Below the pieces are notes generated by a model. It saw only the letters and a program-made list of their open reading frames with translations. It made no database searches and was not told the origin of the DNA. Source: Nocardia shimofusensis NBRC 100134 (GTDB lineage: Bacteria; Actinomycetota; Actinomycetes; Mycobacteriales; Mycobacteriaceae). From it: a stretch of 64,000 nucleotides of DNA. Location: contig NZ_BDBT01000007.1 of assembly GCF_001613125.1 (NCBI RefSeq), forward strand, positions 1 to 64,000. The letters are read 5' to 3'. Below are positions 8,400-16,969 of this stretch, in pieces. The stretch's first letter is position 1. Each line of letters opens with the position of its first letter. A program made the translations under genes and the position numbers.

Positions 8400-9647
8400 T
8401 CAGGGCATTCCGGTGCGGCCGGGTGGCGGCACCACAGGCATCGGTTCGGTGACCGTCCATTCCAGCAACCGTGCTGATTGCCGTTGGTAGTGAGCACGTT
8501 TCGCCGACTTCCGCCGCTCGTAGAGCTCCTGCCCGGGGAGACCCCAAACTTCGACATAGGTCGGTGGAGTTTCGTCGGTCAGGATGAAATCGGGGAACAC
8601 CGCCGAGGTCACCTCGTCGGTGACATCGGCGTCGTAGACCAGGGGTTTGACGAAGCTGCGTCCGGCGGCGATCAACGCATCCGCCATCCGAGCCTCATAG
8701 GACGAATCAGCCGGGATGTAGGTGGTGTTGGTCAGCATCACCGCCGCATCCACCGCCCGCGCGAACCCGCCCGGACTGCGCTCGACGTAGAACAGCATGA
8801 TCCGGCGCCCACCCGCACGGGCGGCGGCCTCCGACATCGCGTTGCGGTAGGAGCGACGCAGCCGCGCATCGAGCCTGTCACTGACGAACACCTGCCGTCC
8901 AGGGCTCTGCTGCGCCAGCTGATACCGCCACCCGGTCTTGCGGGCCTCGTGCACCGCTTTGAGCTCACCGAGGATGAACCCCCGCCGAATCCGATCCGGG
9001 TGGTCGGGGCGCAGCGAGTCCATGAATGCATCGAACGATGCCAGGTTCGCCTGCGCCCGGTCCGGCCGATACGGCGGCACCACATACACCACCGACCGCG
9101 CTGGTTGCCCGTTGATCGTGGTCCCCTCGAGCGCAGACGCCATCGCGGCCGTGACATGCCGCCAACCGCGGCTACGCGTGCTCGCAGTCCAGGACGCCAA
9201 ACCGGCTGTTTCCCAGCAGTAGTGGACCAGCCCCAGCAGCCCGAGGGAGCGGCGTCCCAGCCCCGGGTAGGTCGCCGCGTCCACCCGCTCCCCGTGCTCG
9301 CCCGGTTGGCTGACCAGTGGGGCCGCGAACCGGATCGACGTCCCGGTCTCGGTTTCGGTGATCGCCGACGCGCACCTGCCGCGTCCGCTCATCTGCGGGT
9401 CGATCCTGAAGAACGCGCACTCCGGATGGTGGGCGGGACCACCGCCTGGCCAGCAGGCAAGAAAATGGCGCCCCGCTTGCGTGGAGCGGGTCACCAACGC
9501 CAACCCCGGCTGCCGACACAAACACCGCGCCGATTTGTTCGCCCGGGCGTCGGCCAGCAACCGCACGTGCCCGTCTGGGTCGGCACGCACCTCGCTCAGC
9601 CGCACCGTCTTCCCGTCCAACCGCACCCAATCGACGTACTCGGCCAC
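8400..9647 (-). CDS. DUF1173-like protein of mobile elements
   Basis: GTG 9647 is chosen because GGAGAGG lies just upstream; it gives 415 aa. The frame remains open further upstream. The N-terminal part has a Cys/His set (CLCRQPG, then HHPEC) that could bind zinc, as in the DUF1173 family found on integrative and conjugative elements. The C-terminal part contains FPDFILTD, then TYVEVWGL, an arrangement (D, then E in a beta strand) like PD-(D/E)xK nucleases. Biochemical function is unproven. The gene heads a minus-strand group with the two small frames downstream. Confidence 0.6.
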   Translation of the reverse strand: MAEYVDWVRLDGKTVRLSEVRADPDGHVRLLADARANKSARCLCRQPGLALVTRSTQAGRHFLACWPGGGPAHHPECAFFRIDPQMSGRGRCASAITETETGTSIRFAAPLVSQPGEHGERVDAATYPGLGRRSLGLLGLVHYCWETAGLASWTASTRSRGWRHVTAAMASALEGTTINGQPARSVVYVVPPYRPDRAQANLASFDAFMDSLRPDHPDRIRRGFILGELKAVHEARKTGWRYQLAQQSPGRQVFVSDRLDARLRRSYRNAMSEAAARAGGRRIMLFYVERSPGGFARAVDAAVMLTNTTYIPADSSYEARMADALIAAGRSFVKPLVYDADVTDEVTSAVFPDFILTDETPPTYVEVWGLPGQELYERRKSAKRAHYQRQSARLLEWTVTEPMPVVPPPGRTGMP

Positions 9648-10035
9648 GACATCCTCTCCCCCCAGGCGGCCGCCGCGAACACGCACCGCCCTGCCTCCCA
9701 CGGTAGCGCCGGGCGGCGACATCTCACCCGAGATCCAGCGGCCTCGTCGGGTACGGGCGGTCGCGCACGCACCTCCGGTAGCCCACGGGTGGGTGCGCAT
9801 CCGTCGGGATGGCATCGAGAGTGGCTCTCGGCGCCGCCCCGAGAAGCGGACGCGGCTATTGGCCGCGGGTTCGACCATCAGCCGCTCGCCACGGCCGCTC
9901 GCGCCATCGCGGCGGGCTGCGGTTGCTCAGCGCCGTCGTCGCGAGCCCACCGCGAATACCCGGAAGGAACTGCCCCCACGCGACAGCGGGCCGGAAAGGG
10001 TGTCCCGGCCCGTCGTCGCGTGTCGCGCTGCTATG
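9648..10035. other. Intergenic stretch upstream of the DUF1173-like gene
   Basis: It holds the plus-strand ISL3 vestige at about 9877-9970. Apart from that and the putative start region of the DUF1173-like gene, nothing else is recognised. Confidence 0.45.
9877..9970 (+). pseudogene. ISL3-family transposase vestige 2 (opposite orientation)
   Basis: The plus strand encodes FDHQPLATAARAIAAGCG, and the DNA follows the [17 protein letters not shown] coding segment of the relic at about 11430-11560 base by base with few differences. Only this short piece survives. Confidence 0.5.
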
Positions 10036-10956
10036 TCACACGCCGACCGGCAGCTCGGACTCGGCGAGGTCGGTCAGGATGGCCGTGGCCGTGGCCATCT
10101 TCTCTTCGCGGCCCTCCACGCCGAAGTAGGTCATCACCTCGTTGTTGGACTTGACGTAGCCGGAAGCGGCCGCGACGAGGACAGCCGTCAAGGCCTGCGG
10201 CGTGATAGGGCGCACGTCGGTCGCGCCGCGGCTGGAGCCACTGGTAGGCAGCGGCCGGATCGACTCGATGTGTGGCTGATTGTGGACCGCAGCCGAGCAC
10301 AGCCGGTAAGCGAAGATGCCGTAGTCGGAGTTGTTGCTGCCGCCGAACAGAGTGTTGACCAGGTCGGTCTCGCTCGGCATCGCATCGCCGAAGTGGTGCG
10401 GCAGACGCGACCGGCTCCCGCCCTGCATCGTGACGGAGAACTCGTGCTGCTGTGCGGTGGTGTGCAAGTCCTGGATCCAGGTCTCCACCTTGGCGAGTTC
10501 GGTCGCGTCCGAGTCGATGCTCGGGGCCTGGATCAGCCGAAGCTGCGCGAGGTGGGAGACGAGCACGACGTTCATCACGCGACAGATCCGTTCGCGGACC
10601 TCGATGTCGGAGTTGAGCAGGTAATAGGTATAGCTGCTCGCCGACATGGTGATCCGGGCGAGGCTGAGCACGCTGTAGGCGATGCCGGGCGCGGAAATCG
10701 CGAGCGCGAGGGTGCGCAGATGATCGGTGGCGCGGTCCATGAAGCCCTGGACATGCATGTGCAGGGTGTCCACCGGCTGCTGGGTCCACGGCCCAACGAA
10801 GTGGTGCTGGGCGTGTCCGTCCTTGCGCGCCAGGCTGCCGGGCTTGTAAGGCTTGCGCAAGCCCAGCTCGCTCACGGTGAACATGTCCGCGAGCGAGTCC
10901 AGCTGCCCGACCATCCGCTGCAAGGCAGCGTCGTTGATGTCGTTCAAATTCGGCAT
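10036..10956 (-). CDS. Uncharacterised 306-aa protein
   Basis: The family is not recognised. The chosen start is ATG 10956 (MPNLNDINDAALQ), although no strong Shine-Dalgarno site precedes it. The frame extends upstream to 11103, but the extra sequence looks non-coding. The product is mostly helical, with a long amphipathic central part (VMNVVLVSHLAQLRLIQ), no signal peptide and no membrane segment. It may be a cytoplasmic island-encoded protein. A long hairpin lies 150-190 bp upstream of the start. Confidence 0.5.
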   Translation of the reverse strand: MPNLNDINDAALQRMVGQLDSLADMFTVSELGLRKPYKPGSLARKDGHAQHHFVGPWTQQPVDTLHMHVQGFMDRATDHLRTLALAISAPGIAYSVLSLARITMSASSYTYYLLNSDIEVRERICRVMNVVLVSHLAQLRLIQAPSIDSDATELAKVETWIQDLHTTAQQHEFSVTMQGGSRSRLPHHFGDAMPSETDLVNTLFGGSNNSDYGIFAYRLCSAAVHNQPHIESIRPLPTSGSSRGATDVRPITPQALTAVLVAAASGYVKSNNEVMTYFGVEGREEKMATATAILTDLAESELPVGV

Positions 10957-11343
10957 CTTTTGTGTCCCACGCCCGTCGGCTGCCCCGGTGGGCGACCAAC
11001 GTCTCGATCGCCGGACCGTGAACCACAGGACGTACCCGACACCAGGTTCGGCGCGCCACGTCCTACCGGGTGTCGTAGCATCAGGGTGTCCTACCACAGA
11101 CAAACCCGAGGCTCATGTCCTGGAGCGCACGCTCCGGCGTGAGCCTCGGCGTTCTTCCAGTGTGTGCGACCGCATCTGCTATCGCACTCGAAAATCATAG
11201 ATGTAGTGGCGGACAAGTCCTGGCAACACAATAAGTTGTGTAGCGCAGTGGTTCAGCCCCGCGCTCACCGAACGAGCTGGCGCTGAGGGCTGCTGAAGGA
11301 CCGATCCGATCACCTGCGGCTTGCGCAGACGGTCGCCCGATGC
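10957..11343. other. Intergenic stretch with a hairpin
   Basis: Only the hairpin at 11107-11148 stands out. From about 11200 the sequence becomes AT-richer for roughly 50 bp, but I see no gene. Confidence 0.4.
11107..11148. repeat. Long two-tier hairpin
   Basis: Outer arms CGAGGCTCA (11107-11115) and TGAGCCTCG (11140-11148) enclose inner arms GGAGCG/CGCTCC. No T-run follows on either strand, so it is a structural element or factor-assisted terminator rather than a classical one. Confidence 0.45.
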
Positions 11344-12325
11344 TCAGTCACGCAACCGCCAATCAGCGCCTGGCGAAATGATCATGCCACCCGCGCTTTC
11401 GGTGCCTCCCCGAGAAGCGAGTGCAGTCAGGGCCGCGGGCCGTCGTGCGGCGGGAGACCGCGGGTGTCGAGGACGGTGTTGAGCAGCCGCACACCGAGCG
11501 CGGTGGCGCGGGCGGCCACCGCGAGTGGCTGGTGGTCGGCCAGGTCCAGCGCCTGCCCAGCATCGACTGTGTGCGGCGACCACCTTCTCCGCCGAGCGGA
11601 CCAGTCCATGCCACAGATGCCAGCGGTCGCTGACCTGCATCGAGCTGGGCAGGGCCCGGCGGATGGCTTCGGCGTAGGTGGGGTGATCCATCGCGGACAA
11701 CGATCTCGATACCGGGCCGGTCACGCAACCACGCCTCGAGGGTCTCGGTCTTCCGGTCACCGAGGACGTCGATTCGCTCGTGGGTGACCGCATCGATCAG
11801 GACTGTGCCGTAGCGGTGGCTGCGACGCAGCGCGAAGTCGTCCACGCTCACCACACGAGGAACCGGTCGGACCGGAAGCGGGATTCGTAGCAGCATGCGC
11901 ACCGCAGTGTGGCGGGACATCGTCACGGGCAGTGCGGCCAGCAGCCGGACCGCAGCCCGCCCTGCCAACTCCCGGGTCACCGCCTGCACCTGGTTGGTCA
12001 GCCGGATGGTGCGTCGCTGGTAGCGTGCGAGCACACCGGGGACCTGCTCACGGAACGTCTTGCAGCACCATGGTGTGGCGCAGGTGAGCCGCCGGACCCG
12101 CACCCCGACGACGACCAGGCGGCCGTCGATCGGCAGGTCCGCAACCCTCCGATAGTGATAGCTGTGGACCCTCACCGACCCGGCCCCACACCGCGGGCAT
12201 CCGGCCGGGCCAGGAGCCGTCCGAGCCGACACCACAATCCGCCCGCCCTCATCTGCTACGCCTTCGACGACCAGCGGCGATAGCCCCGAAAACATGAGTC
12301 CAGCAGCATCATTCACCTCGACCAC
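11344..12325 (-). pseudogene. ISL3-family transposase, frameshifted and truncated
   Basis: The N-terminal 210 or so residues are intact from 12325. They include the zinc-finger region (CPRCGAGS, then CCKTFREQ) and the start of the DDE domain ([11 protein letters not shown], then [10 protein letters not shown]). Near 11680 the frame shifts and continues as [20 protein letters not shown], then shifts again near 11570 to [17 protein letters not shown]. The last third of a normal 400-plus-residue ISL3 transposase is missing, so the element is dead. A candidate terminal inverted repeat is at 12354-12380. Confidence 0.85.
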
Positions 12326-12353
12326 CGAGGTATCGTGCCGTCACCCCCGCATA

Positions 12354-12380
12354 CCCCACCACCGGAAGTGAGACAGAGCC
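12354..12380 (-). repeat. Candidate ISL3 terminal inverted repeat
   Basis: Read on the minus strand it begins GGCTCTGTCTCACTTCC, as in ends of actinobacterial ISL3 elements, and lies about 30 bp before the transposase start. I find no matching opposite end near 11340, consistent with loss of that side. Confidence 0.4.
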
Positions 12381-12559
12381 GTTAATTGGACACTCCCCGC
12401 CGTGCCGGCAGCATGACGGCATTCACCCGACACGTGTGCCGGAGTACTTGCCTCGTTCGCATTAATGCGACTAAAGTGCGATTTGCGCCCTCCTGCTTTG
12501 GGAGGTCTTCCCGGGTTGTGGGGTCATTGACCAATATCCGATCCGGATGAGGCGCTGTA

Positions 12560-13318
12560 GTGCTCGCTGAGTTCCCGTGGATTGGCATAGAGATGGCGTA
12601 CGCCGTCTGCTGCCTCTCAGGGGACGGAAGCGACTACGCCCATCCGGATATGCGTGGTCAGCTTCCTATGGACGCCCAGTCGGCGTCCACCGCCTACACG
12701 GCGGTGTATGCGGACTGGCCTGCGAGCAACGCCCACACGCGAAATGGAGTGACCACATTGGGTGTTGAGTACTCGGGTTCGCGCATCGAGATCGGTGCGG
12801 ACACGCAGTTTGAGAGCGGCGACGGCATCCCGTTCCACGACAGGGAGCCAAGAAGCTCAAGCGCGAGTGCGCTCTTCGGTGGCCTCTACAACCGCGCCAC
12901 CGCCAAACCTCCGGCTCGCCGCATACTGGCACCGATCTTCGACTTCCCTGTCGACCTTGACCTACCTGGCAGCGCCACCGAACTGCACTGCACGTCGAGC
13001 ACTGTCGACGAGCGCGGCCGAGTATCAGCGGGACGCCTTCTGCCACACCTCAATTGGGTCCCTGGCCAGCGCTGCGCATTCGCGATACACGAGCGCTCAG
13101 TGATCAAAGTCTCCACATCACACAAAGGTCGCTCCATCAAGGTCGGCGGACATATTCACCTCCCTCGCAGCATCCGAAACCACTGCCGAATTAGCTCCGG
13201 CGACCGTGTGCTGCTGGCTGCCTCATCGGCACACGCACACCTCGTCGTCTATCCGCCGCACACCCTGTCAGCGATCCTCACCAACCACCGCCCCGAACTC
13301 TGGAGCCTTACGCGATGA
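12560..13318 (+). CDS. Tandem AbrB/SpoVT-like protein coupled to the integrase
   Basis: The last 100 or so residues contain two copies of a swapped-hairpin AbrB-like pattern. The first runs ERGRVSAGRLLPHLNWVPG through CAFAIHE. The second runs KVGGHIHLPRSIRNHCRISSG through DRVLLAAS and LVVYPP. Such domains bind DNA as dimers. The stop overlaps the integrase start by 4 nt (ATGA). GTG 12560 is preceded by GAGG and is used here, but the N-terminal 100 residues are unrecognised and an internal start is possible. It probably acts as a regulator or recombination-directing partner of the integrase; that role is inferred. Confidence 0.55.
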   Translation: MLAEFPWIGIEMAYAVCCLSGDGSDYAHPDMRGQLPMDAQSASTAYTAVYADWPASNAHTRNGVTTLGVEYSGSRIEIGADTQFESGDGIPFHDREPRSSSASALFGGLYNRATAKPPARRILAPIFDFPVDLDLPGSATELHCTSSTVDERGRVSAGRLLPHLNWVPGQRCAFAIHERSVIKVSTSHKGRSIKVGGHIHLPRSIRNHCRISSGDRVLLAASSAHAHLVVYPPHTLSAILTNHRPELWSLTR

Positions 13319-14358
13319 CCAGCCCCGAAGCCGCCGAGGAACTCGCGCAGGCACTCTCCGCGGTCGGTCTCACGGTCATCCGCATGGGCTCGACACAAGC
13401 ACCGCCCGCCATACCGACCTTCAGCGAATACATCGCCAAAGCGTCAACCGCGGCAACGCCAGTCCAACGCGAGTCCTACCGCACGTACTGGAGAGTCACC
13501 GAACAGGCCTGGGCCGCTCGACGCCTCAACGAGGTGACCCCCATCGAGATCAGCGGCCTGATGAACGACCACAAACAACGAGCGGTCAGGCGGTCCAACT
13601 GGCGCGAGGGCTGCGGAGCCGCCAGAAACCTGCTCCACGCCATTCGATGCCTCTACAGCTACGCCGAACAGGATGGTCTCATCCGACCATCAGCCAACCC
13701 TGCACGCAAAGTCAAGATGCCGCGCCGACTCGAGAGTCCACGGCATGCGCTCACCCCTGAGCAGATCAGCGACCTCGGACGCGTTGCCTGCGAGACCGGC
13801 GACGACGTCGAGCTTGATGCGCTCATCGTACGTCTACACATCGAAACCGCATGCCGCCGTGGCGCAGTACTGCGATTGAGCATCAACGACCTGAGCACCG
13901 ACGACAGCACTGTCCGCCTCCACCACAAAGGAGACGTGATCACCTGGCATCCCATCACCCCCATGCTGATGCGTCGGCTTCACAAACACTTCGAGCACCG
14001 AGGCGGCACATCCGCCGAAGCCGGCGACCAGGTATTGCGCACTCGCAGGGGCAACCCGATCGGCGACCGACGCTACGACAATCTTCACGAACGTTTCCAC
14101 ACCTACCTCCCATGGGCGGCAGCCAAACAAGTGACATCCCACTGGCTGCGTCACACGACCTTGACCTTTGTGGAACGGGAGTTCGGAGAGGCGGTTGCGC
14201 GTCGCTACGCCGCCCACCGCGATCCAGGAACGACAGCGACCCCGACATACACGAAAGCATCACTTCCGGAGTGCGCCCTCGCCCTCGAGGCAGTCACGGG
14301 GCAACCGCATCCACTCGCCCGCAGGGATGTCTGGAATGCCGCCGGATCCCTGGAATGA
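13315..14358 (+). CDS. Tyrosine recombinase/integrase
   Basis: The 347-aa protein has the complete catalytic set of tyrosine recombinases: Arg181/182 in ETACRRGA, Lys205 in HHKGD, His276-x-x-Arg279 in SHWLRHTT, His301 in AAHRDPG, and the nucleophile Tyr312 in PTYTKAS. Residues about 30-125 form the helical core-binding domain. It should cut and rejoin DNA at a specific site, most simply mobilising this island. It is coupled to the AbrB-like gene upstream, and the next genes downstream are of a different character. No tRNA gene or obvious attachment core is visible beside it. Confidence 0.85.
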   Translation: MTSPEAAEELAQALSAVGLTVIRMGSTQAPPAIPTFSEYIAKASTAATPVQRESYRTYWRVTEQAWAARRLNEVTPIEISGLMNDHKQRAVRRSNWREGCGAARNLLHAIRCLYSYAEQDGLIRPSANPARKVKMPRRLESPRHALTPEQISDLGRVACETGDDVELDALIVRLHIETACRRGAVLRLSINDLSTDDSTVRLHHKGDVITWHPITPMLMRRLHKHFEHRGGTSAEAGDQVLRTRRGNPIGDRRYDNLHERFHTYLPWAAAKQVTSHWLRHTTLTFVEREFGEAVARRYAAHRDPGTTATPTYTKASLPECALALEAVTGQPHPLARRDVWNAAGSLE

Positions 14359-14689
14359 TGGCGACATGGAGAGGAGGGTATGGTGAGCGCATGCACACGA
14401 AAAATGTTGCAGTTCATGGTAATTCGGGTGTCCAAGTCCCCCTCCGGACACAAGAACTGCGCATATCCGCATCAGATCCGGTGTCCGGACGCTGTCCTGA
14501 CATCCATTTTTTTCTCCGGTCGTCGCGACCTGCGGTTTTTCCTCCGAAATCGGACTCGCCTGCCTGCCCCCCGGCAACAGGCTCGGTGGTGGCGACCGAT
14601 CCCTGCCCCGGATTCCCGGTGGCGCCATAGTCCTTACGCGGCATAAGATCTCGCCGTCTACGAACATCTCCGTACACCGGGGGAACCAG
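14359..14689. other. Island boundary stretch
   Basis: It contains the inverted repeat at 14443-14489 and a short hairpin GGTCG-TCG-CGACC (14518-14530) bounded by T-runs on both sides, which may act as a weak terminator. No gene is supported. Confidence 0.4.
14443..14489. repeat. Inverted repeat, 9-bp arms, downstream of the integrase
   Basis: TCCGGACAC (14443-14451) and GTGTCCGGA (14481-14489) are perfect inverses separated by 29 nt. Position 85 bp past the integrase stop makes an integrase arm site or terminator-like structure possible. Confidence 0.4.
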
Positions 14690-16042
14690 TTGGATTCGCA
14701 CATCGTCCGACGGATGCTCACGGCCCTGTGCGCCGCGGCCGTCCTGACCGCCTGTACCGGCACATCCGAGGACCCCGAGACCGGCCCGCCTCCGCTGCAG
14801 CCGGGCCAGGTGCCCGCACTCGTCCCGGTCGCCTATCCCGACGCACCCCGCGAACTCGACACGACCGAGAAGCTGATGATGTACGAGCCCGGCCCGTACG
14901 CGGGAGAGGCCTTCGACCAGGAGGCGGTCCTCGACCGGGTACGCGTCATGGCGCCCGAGAGTGCGAAGGAGTGGCAGCAGGCGATCCTGTCCCAGATCCA
15001 CGGCGACTACGCCGAGGCGGTGCGCGGGACCATCGAGTTCGACGCGAGCGTCGGCGAGATCGCGCCCGGCCCGGAGGACGAGGTGTCCGGCGAGCAGGAG
15101 GCGGTCGGCACCAACCACTTCGCCCTGGTCCTCGATGCCAGCGGGTCCATGGCCGAGACATCGGAGTCGGGAACCCGGCTCGACGAGGCGAAGCACGCCC
15201 TCGCGAACTTCGTCGACGACCTTCCCGACAACGCGACGGTGAGTCTGCGTGTCTACGGCCACCGCGGCGCCGACGACGAGGCGGGCAAGGCGGAATCGTG
15301 CGCGGCCACCGAGGTCGTCTACAGCGACAAGGCCGACTCCGCGCGATTCGCCGCCGCGCTGGCCCCGATCCAGCCTGTCGGCTGGACTCCGCTGGCCTCC
15401 TCGATCACCGCCGTGGCCACCGATATTCCGGCGAACGCCACCGACAGCATCGCCTACATCGTCACCGACGGCCTCGAGACCTGCGACGGCGACCCCGTGC
15501 GCGCCGCGGAGGAACTCGCCGTGACCGGGGTGCGGCCGATCGTGAACGTGATCGGCTTCCATGTCGGCGACGCCGATCGCACCGCACTCGAGGCCATCGC
15601 CCGGGCGGGCAACGGTACCTACACCGCGGCATCCGATGCCGGGGCACTCGACGATCATCTCGAGGCGGAGTACCGGCGGCTGATGGACGCCTGGTCCCGA
15701 TGGCAGCGCGCCGAACTGGACCGGATCAGCGCCGAGGGGCGGGAGAACATGGATGAGGCCACCGCGCTCGGCCGGACCATCATGGACACCGCCGTGCAGG
15801 AGCGCGGCCACGCCGCGACGGTGTTCGACGCCCTGCACGAGGCGGGCGACGTCGACCGCGAGACCAAGGACGCCCTGTGGTCGTTCTTCTACGACCGCGA
15901 ATCCACGCTCTGGAGTTACGGTTACACCACTCAGACGTTCAACTGGGGCAACGCCTACGCCGAGCAGACTACGAACTGGAGCGAGGTCTACGCGACCGGA
16001 ACCAGCCGGTGGTCGGAGTACTACTCCAAGAGCCTCAACTGA
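14690..16042 (+). CDS. VWA-domain lipoprotein
   Basis: TTG 14690 with GGGGGAA upstream gives a positively charged signal peptide ending in the lipobox LTAC, so the protein should be anchored outside the membrane. ATG 14714 would also leave a usable signal. A von Willebrand A domain occupies about residues 143-325. It has the MIDAS motif DASGSM, the conserved Thr in PVGWTPLASS and the Asp in VTDGLETCDG, so metal-dependent ligand binding is expected. The C-terminus has aromatic near-repeats (WSYGYTTQTFNWGNAY, TTNWSEVY, TSRWSEYY). Function is unknown. It is convergent with the DUF6603/LysM operon and separated from it by a shared hairpin. Confidence 0.8.
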   Translation: MDSHIVRRMLTALCAAAVLTACTGTSEDPETGPPPLQPGQVPALVPVAYPDAPRELDTTEKLMMYEPGPYAGEAFDQEAVLDRVRVMAPESAKEWQQAILSQIHGDYAEAVRGTIEFDASVGEIAPGPEDEVSGEQEAVGTNHFALVLDASGSMAETSESGTRLDEAKHALANFVDDLPDNATVSLRVYGHRGADDEAGKAESCAATEVVYSDKADSARFAAALAPIQPVGWTPLASSITAVATDIPANATDSIAYIVTDGLETCDGDPVRAAEELAVTGVRPIVNVIGFHVGDADRTALEAIARAGNGTYTAASDAGALDDHLEAEYRRLMDAWSRWQRAELDRISAEGRENMDEATALGRTIMDTAVQERGHAATVFDALHEAGDVDRETKDALWSFFYDRESTLWSYGYTTQTFNWGNAYAEQTTNWSEVYATGTSRWSEYYSKSLN

Positions 16043-16061
16043 GATCAGGCACGCCGGCGGG

Positions 16062-16084
16062 CCCCCGACCACGAAGATCGGGGG
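16062..16084. terminator. Hairpin between convergent genes
   Basis: CCCCCGA (16062-16068) pairs with TCGGGGG (16078-16084) around a 9-nt loop, 20 nt after the VWA gene stop. No T-run follows, as is common in actinobacteria. Confidence 0.55.
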
Positions 16085-16192
16085 TCCGCATCCGGCACGC
16101 CGCTCACGCCGCACCGTTCACCACGCGGCGCACACGCTCACGACATCACATCGCCGGGCTCTCGTGAGCAGAGAGGTATTGGTCTGCCGCGG

Positions 16193-16903
16193 TCACGGCG
16201 CGGCGACGGTGTAGTGCTCGACGAAGAATCCCTTCCAGGGCTCGGGCGACAGACCCGGGCAGTCGAGCACACAGGTCCGGGACTGGGGTGTCACTCGCAA
16301 GGTGCAGGTCTTCATGGGCTGCCGGCAGTCGTAGAGGAAGAAGTCGGTCGCCCCTGGGGCGGCGGCTGGTGCGTCGTCGAATCCGGTGGCGACGACGACG
16401 TGCGAGCTGAGGACCGAGGTGGCGTCGACCAGCCCGAACGCTGTCGGTCTGCCGGCTCGCAGTGCCGTGGTCGCCGCGGTGATCTGGTGCGTCAGTTCGG
16501 TGCTCGTCCAGAAGCTGTCGGGTTTGAGGAATTGCAGCGCGTTGTGTGTGTCGGCCGGGATGGGGAGCACCGCGACCGGGATCGGTAGTCCCAGGAGCGG
16601 GATGGCCAGCGGCGTGAACGGCGGGACCACGCGCAATCCGAGCGAGGCGATGTGCCGCTCGAGGATCTGCCGATACAGCGGTGTGCTCGTAGGCGGCAGG
16701 CCGCCCACGGCGGCGAAGTCGTCGGTCGGGATCGGTTTGCCGGCGTGGAAGTAGTCGAGCGCGGCCCACGACATCCCTCCGCACAGTCCGTTGAGCGTCG
16801 GCGGGTTGATGATGTTGCCGGGGATCGTGATCGGCGTGACGAAGCTGTTGGCGAATCGGAATCCGTTGTTGTCGGCGGTGAACGCGGTGAATTCGAGGGT
16901 CAT
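16193..16903 (-). CDS. Papain-like Cys-His-Asp protein, last gene of the five-gene operon
   Basis: This 236-aa protein has a catalytic-looking triad order of papain-fold/C39-type peptidases: Cys41 in GLCGGMSWAALDYF, His168 in SSHVVVATGF, and Asp192 in FFLYDCRQ. The N-terminus FRFANSFVTP resembles an uncharacterised bacterial family that carries the same CGGM(S/C)(W/F) motif. ATG 16903 has AAAGGAG upstream. No signal peptide is seen. It follows the 538-aa gene by 66 nt and is the only gene in the operon with a plausible enzymatic centre. It could process the large partners or be an effector; both are inference. Confidence 0.55.
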   Translation of the reverse strand: MTLEFTAFTADNNGFRFANSFVTPITIPGNIINPPTLNGLCGGMSWAALDYFHAGKPIPTDDFAAVGGLPPTSTPLYRQILERHIASLGLRVVPPFTPLAIPLLGLPIPVAVLPIPADTHNALQFLKPDSFWTSTELTHQITAATTALRAGRPTAFGLVDATSVLSSHVVVATGFDDAPAAAPGATDFFLYDCRQPMKTCTLRVTPQSRTCVLDCPGLSPEPWKGFFVEHYTVAAP

Positions 16904-16969
16904 GATCGTCTCCTTTCGAGTCGGCGCGGTGCGGCGTCAGAGGGGTGAGGTGAAGCTTGCCGGTGTCGT

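Noticed and set aside
8478-10154. 558-aa plus-strand open frame over the DUF1173-like gene
   Set aside because: It mirrors the real gene; only a short ISL3-like stretch near 9877-9970 is meaningful and is listed separately.
12382-12588. 68-aa minus-strand frame upstream of the AbrB-like gene
   Set aside because: No ribosome binding site or recognisable pattern, and it overlaps the better supported plus-strand gene start.
14359-14689. tRNA gene or CRISPR array at the island end
   Set aside because: No cloverleaf-like sequence and no regularly spaced repeats are visible here or elsewhere in the window.
14414-16114. 566-aa minus-strand frame opposite the VWA gene
   Set aside because: Val/Gly/Arg-rich antisense artefact; the plus strand has signal peptide and MIDAS motif.
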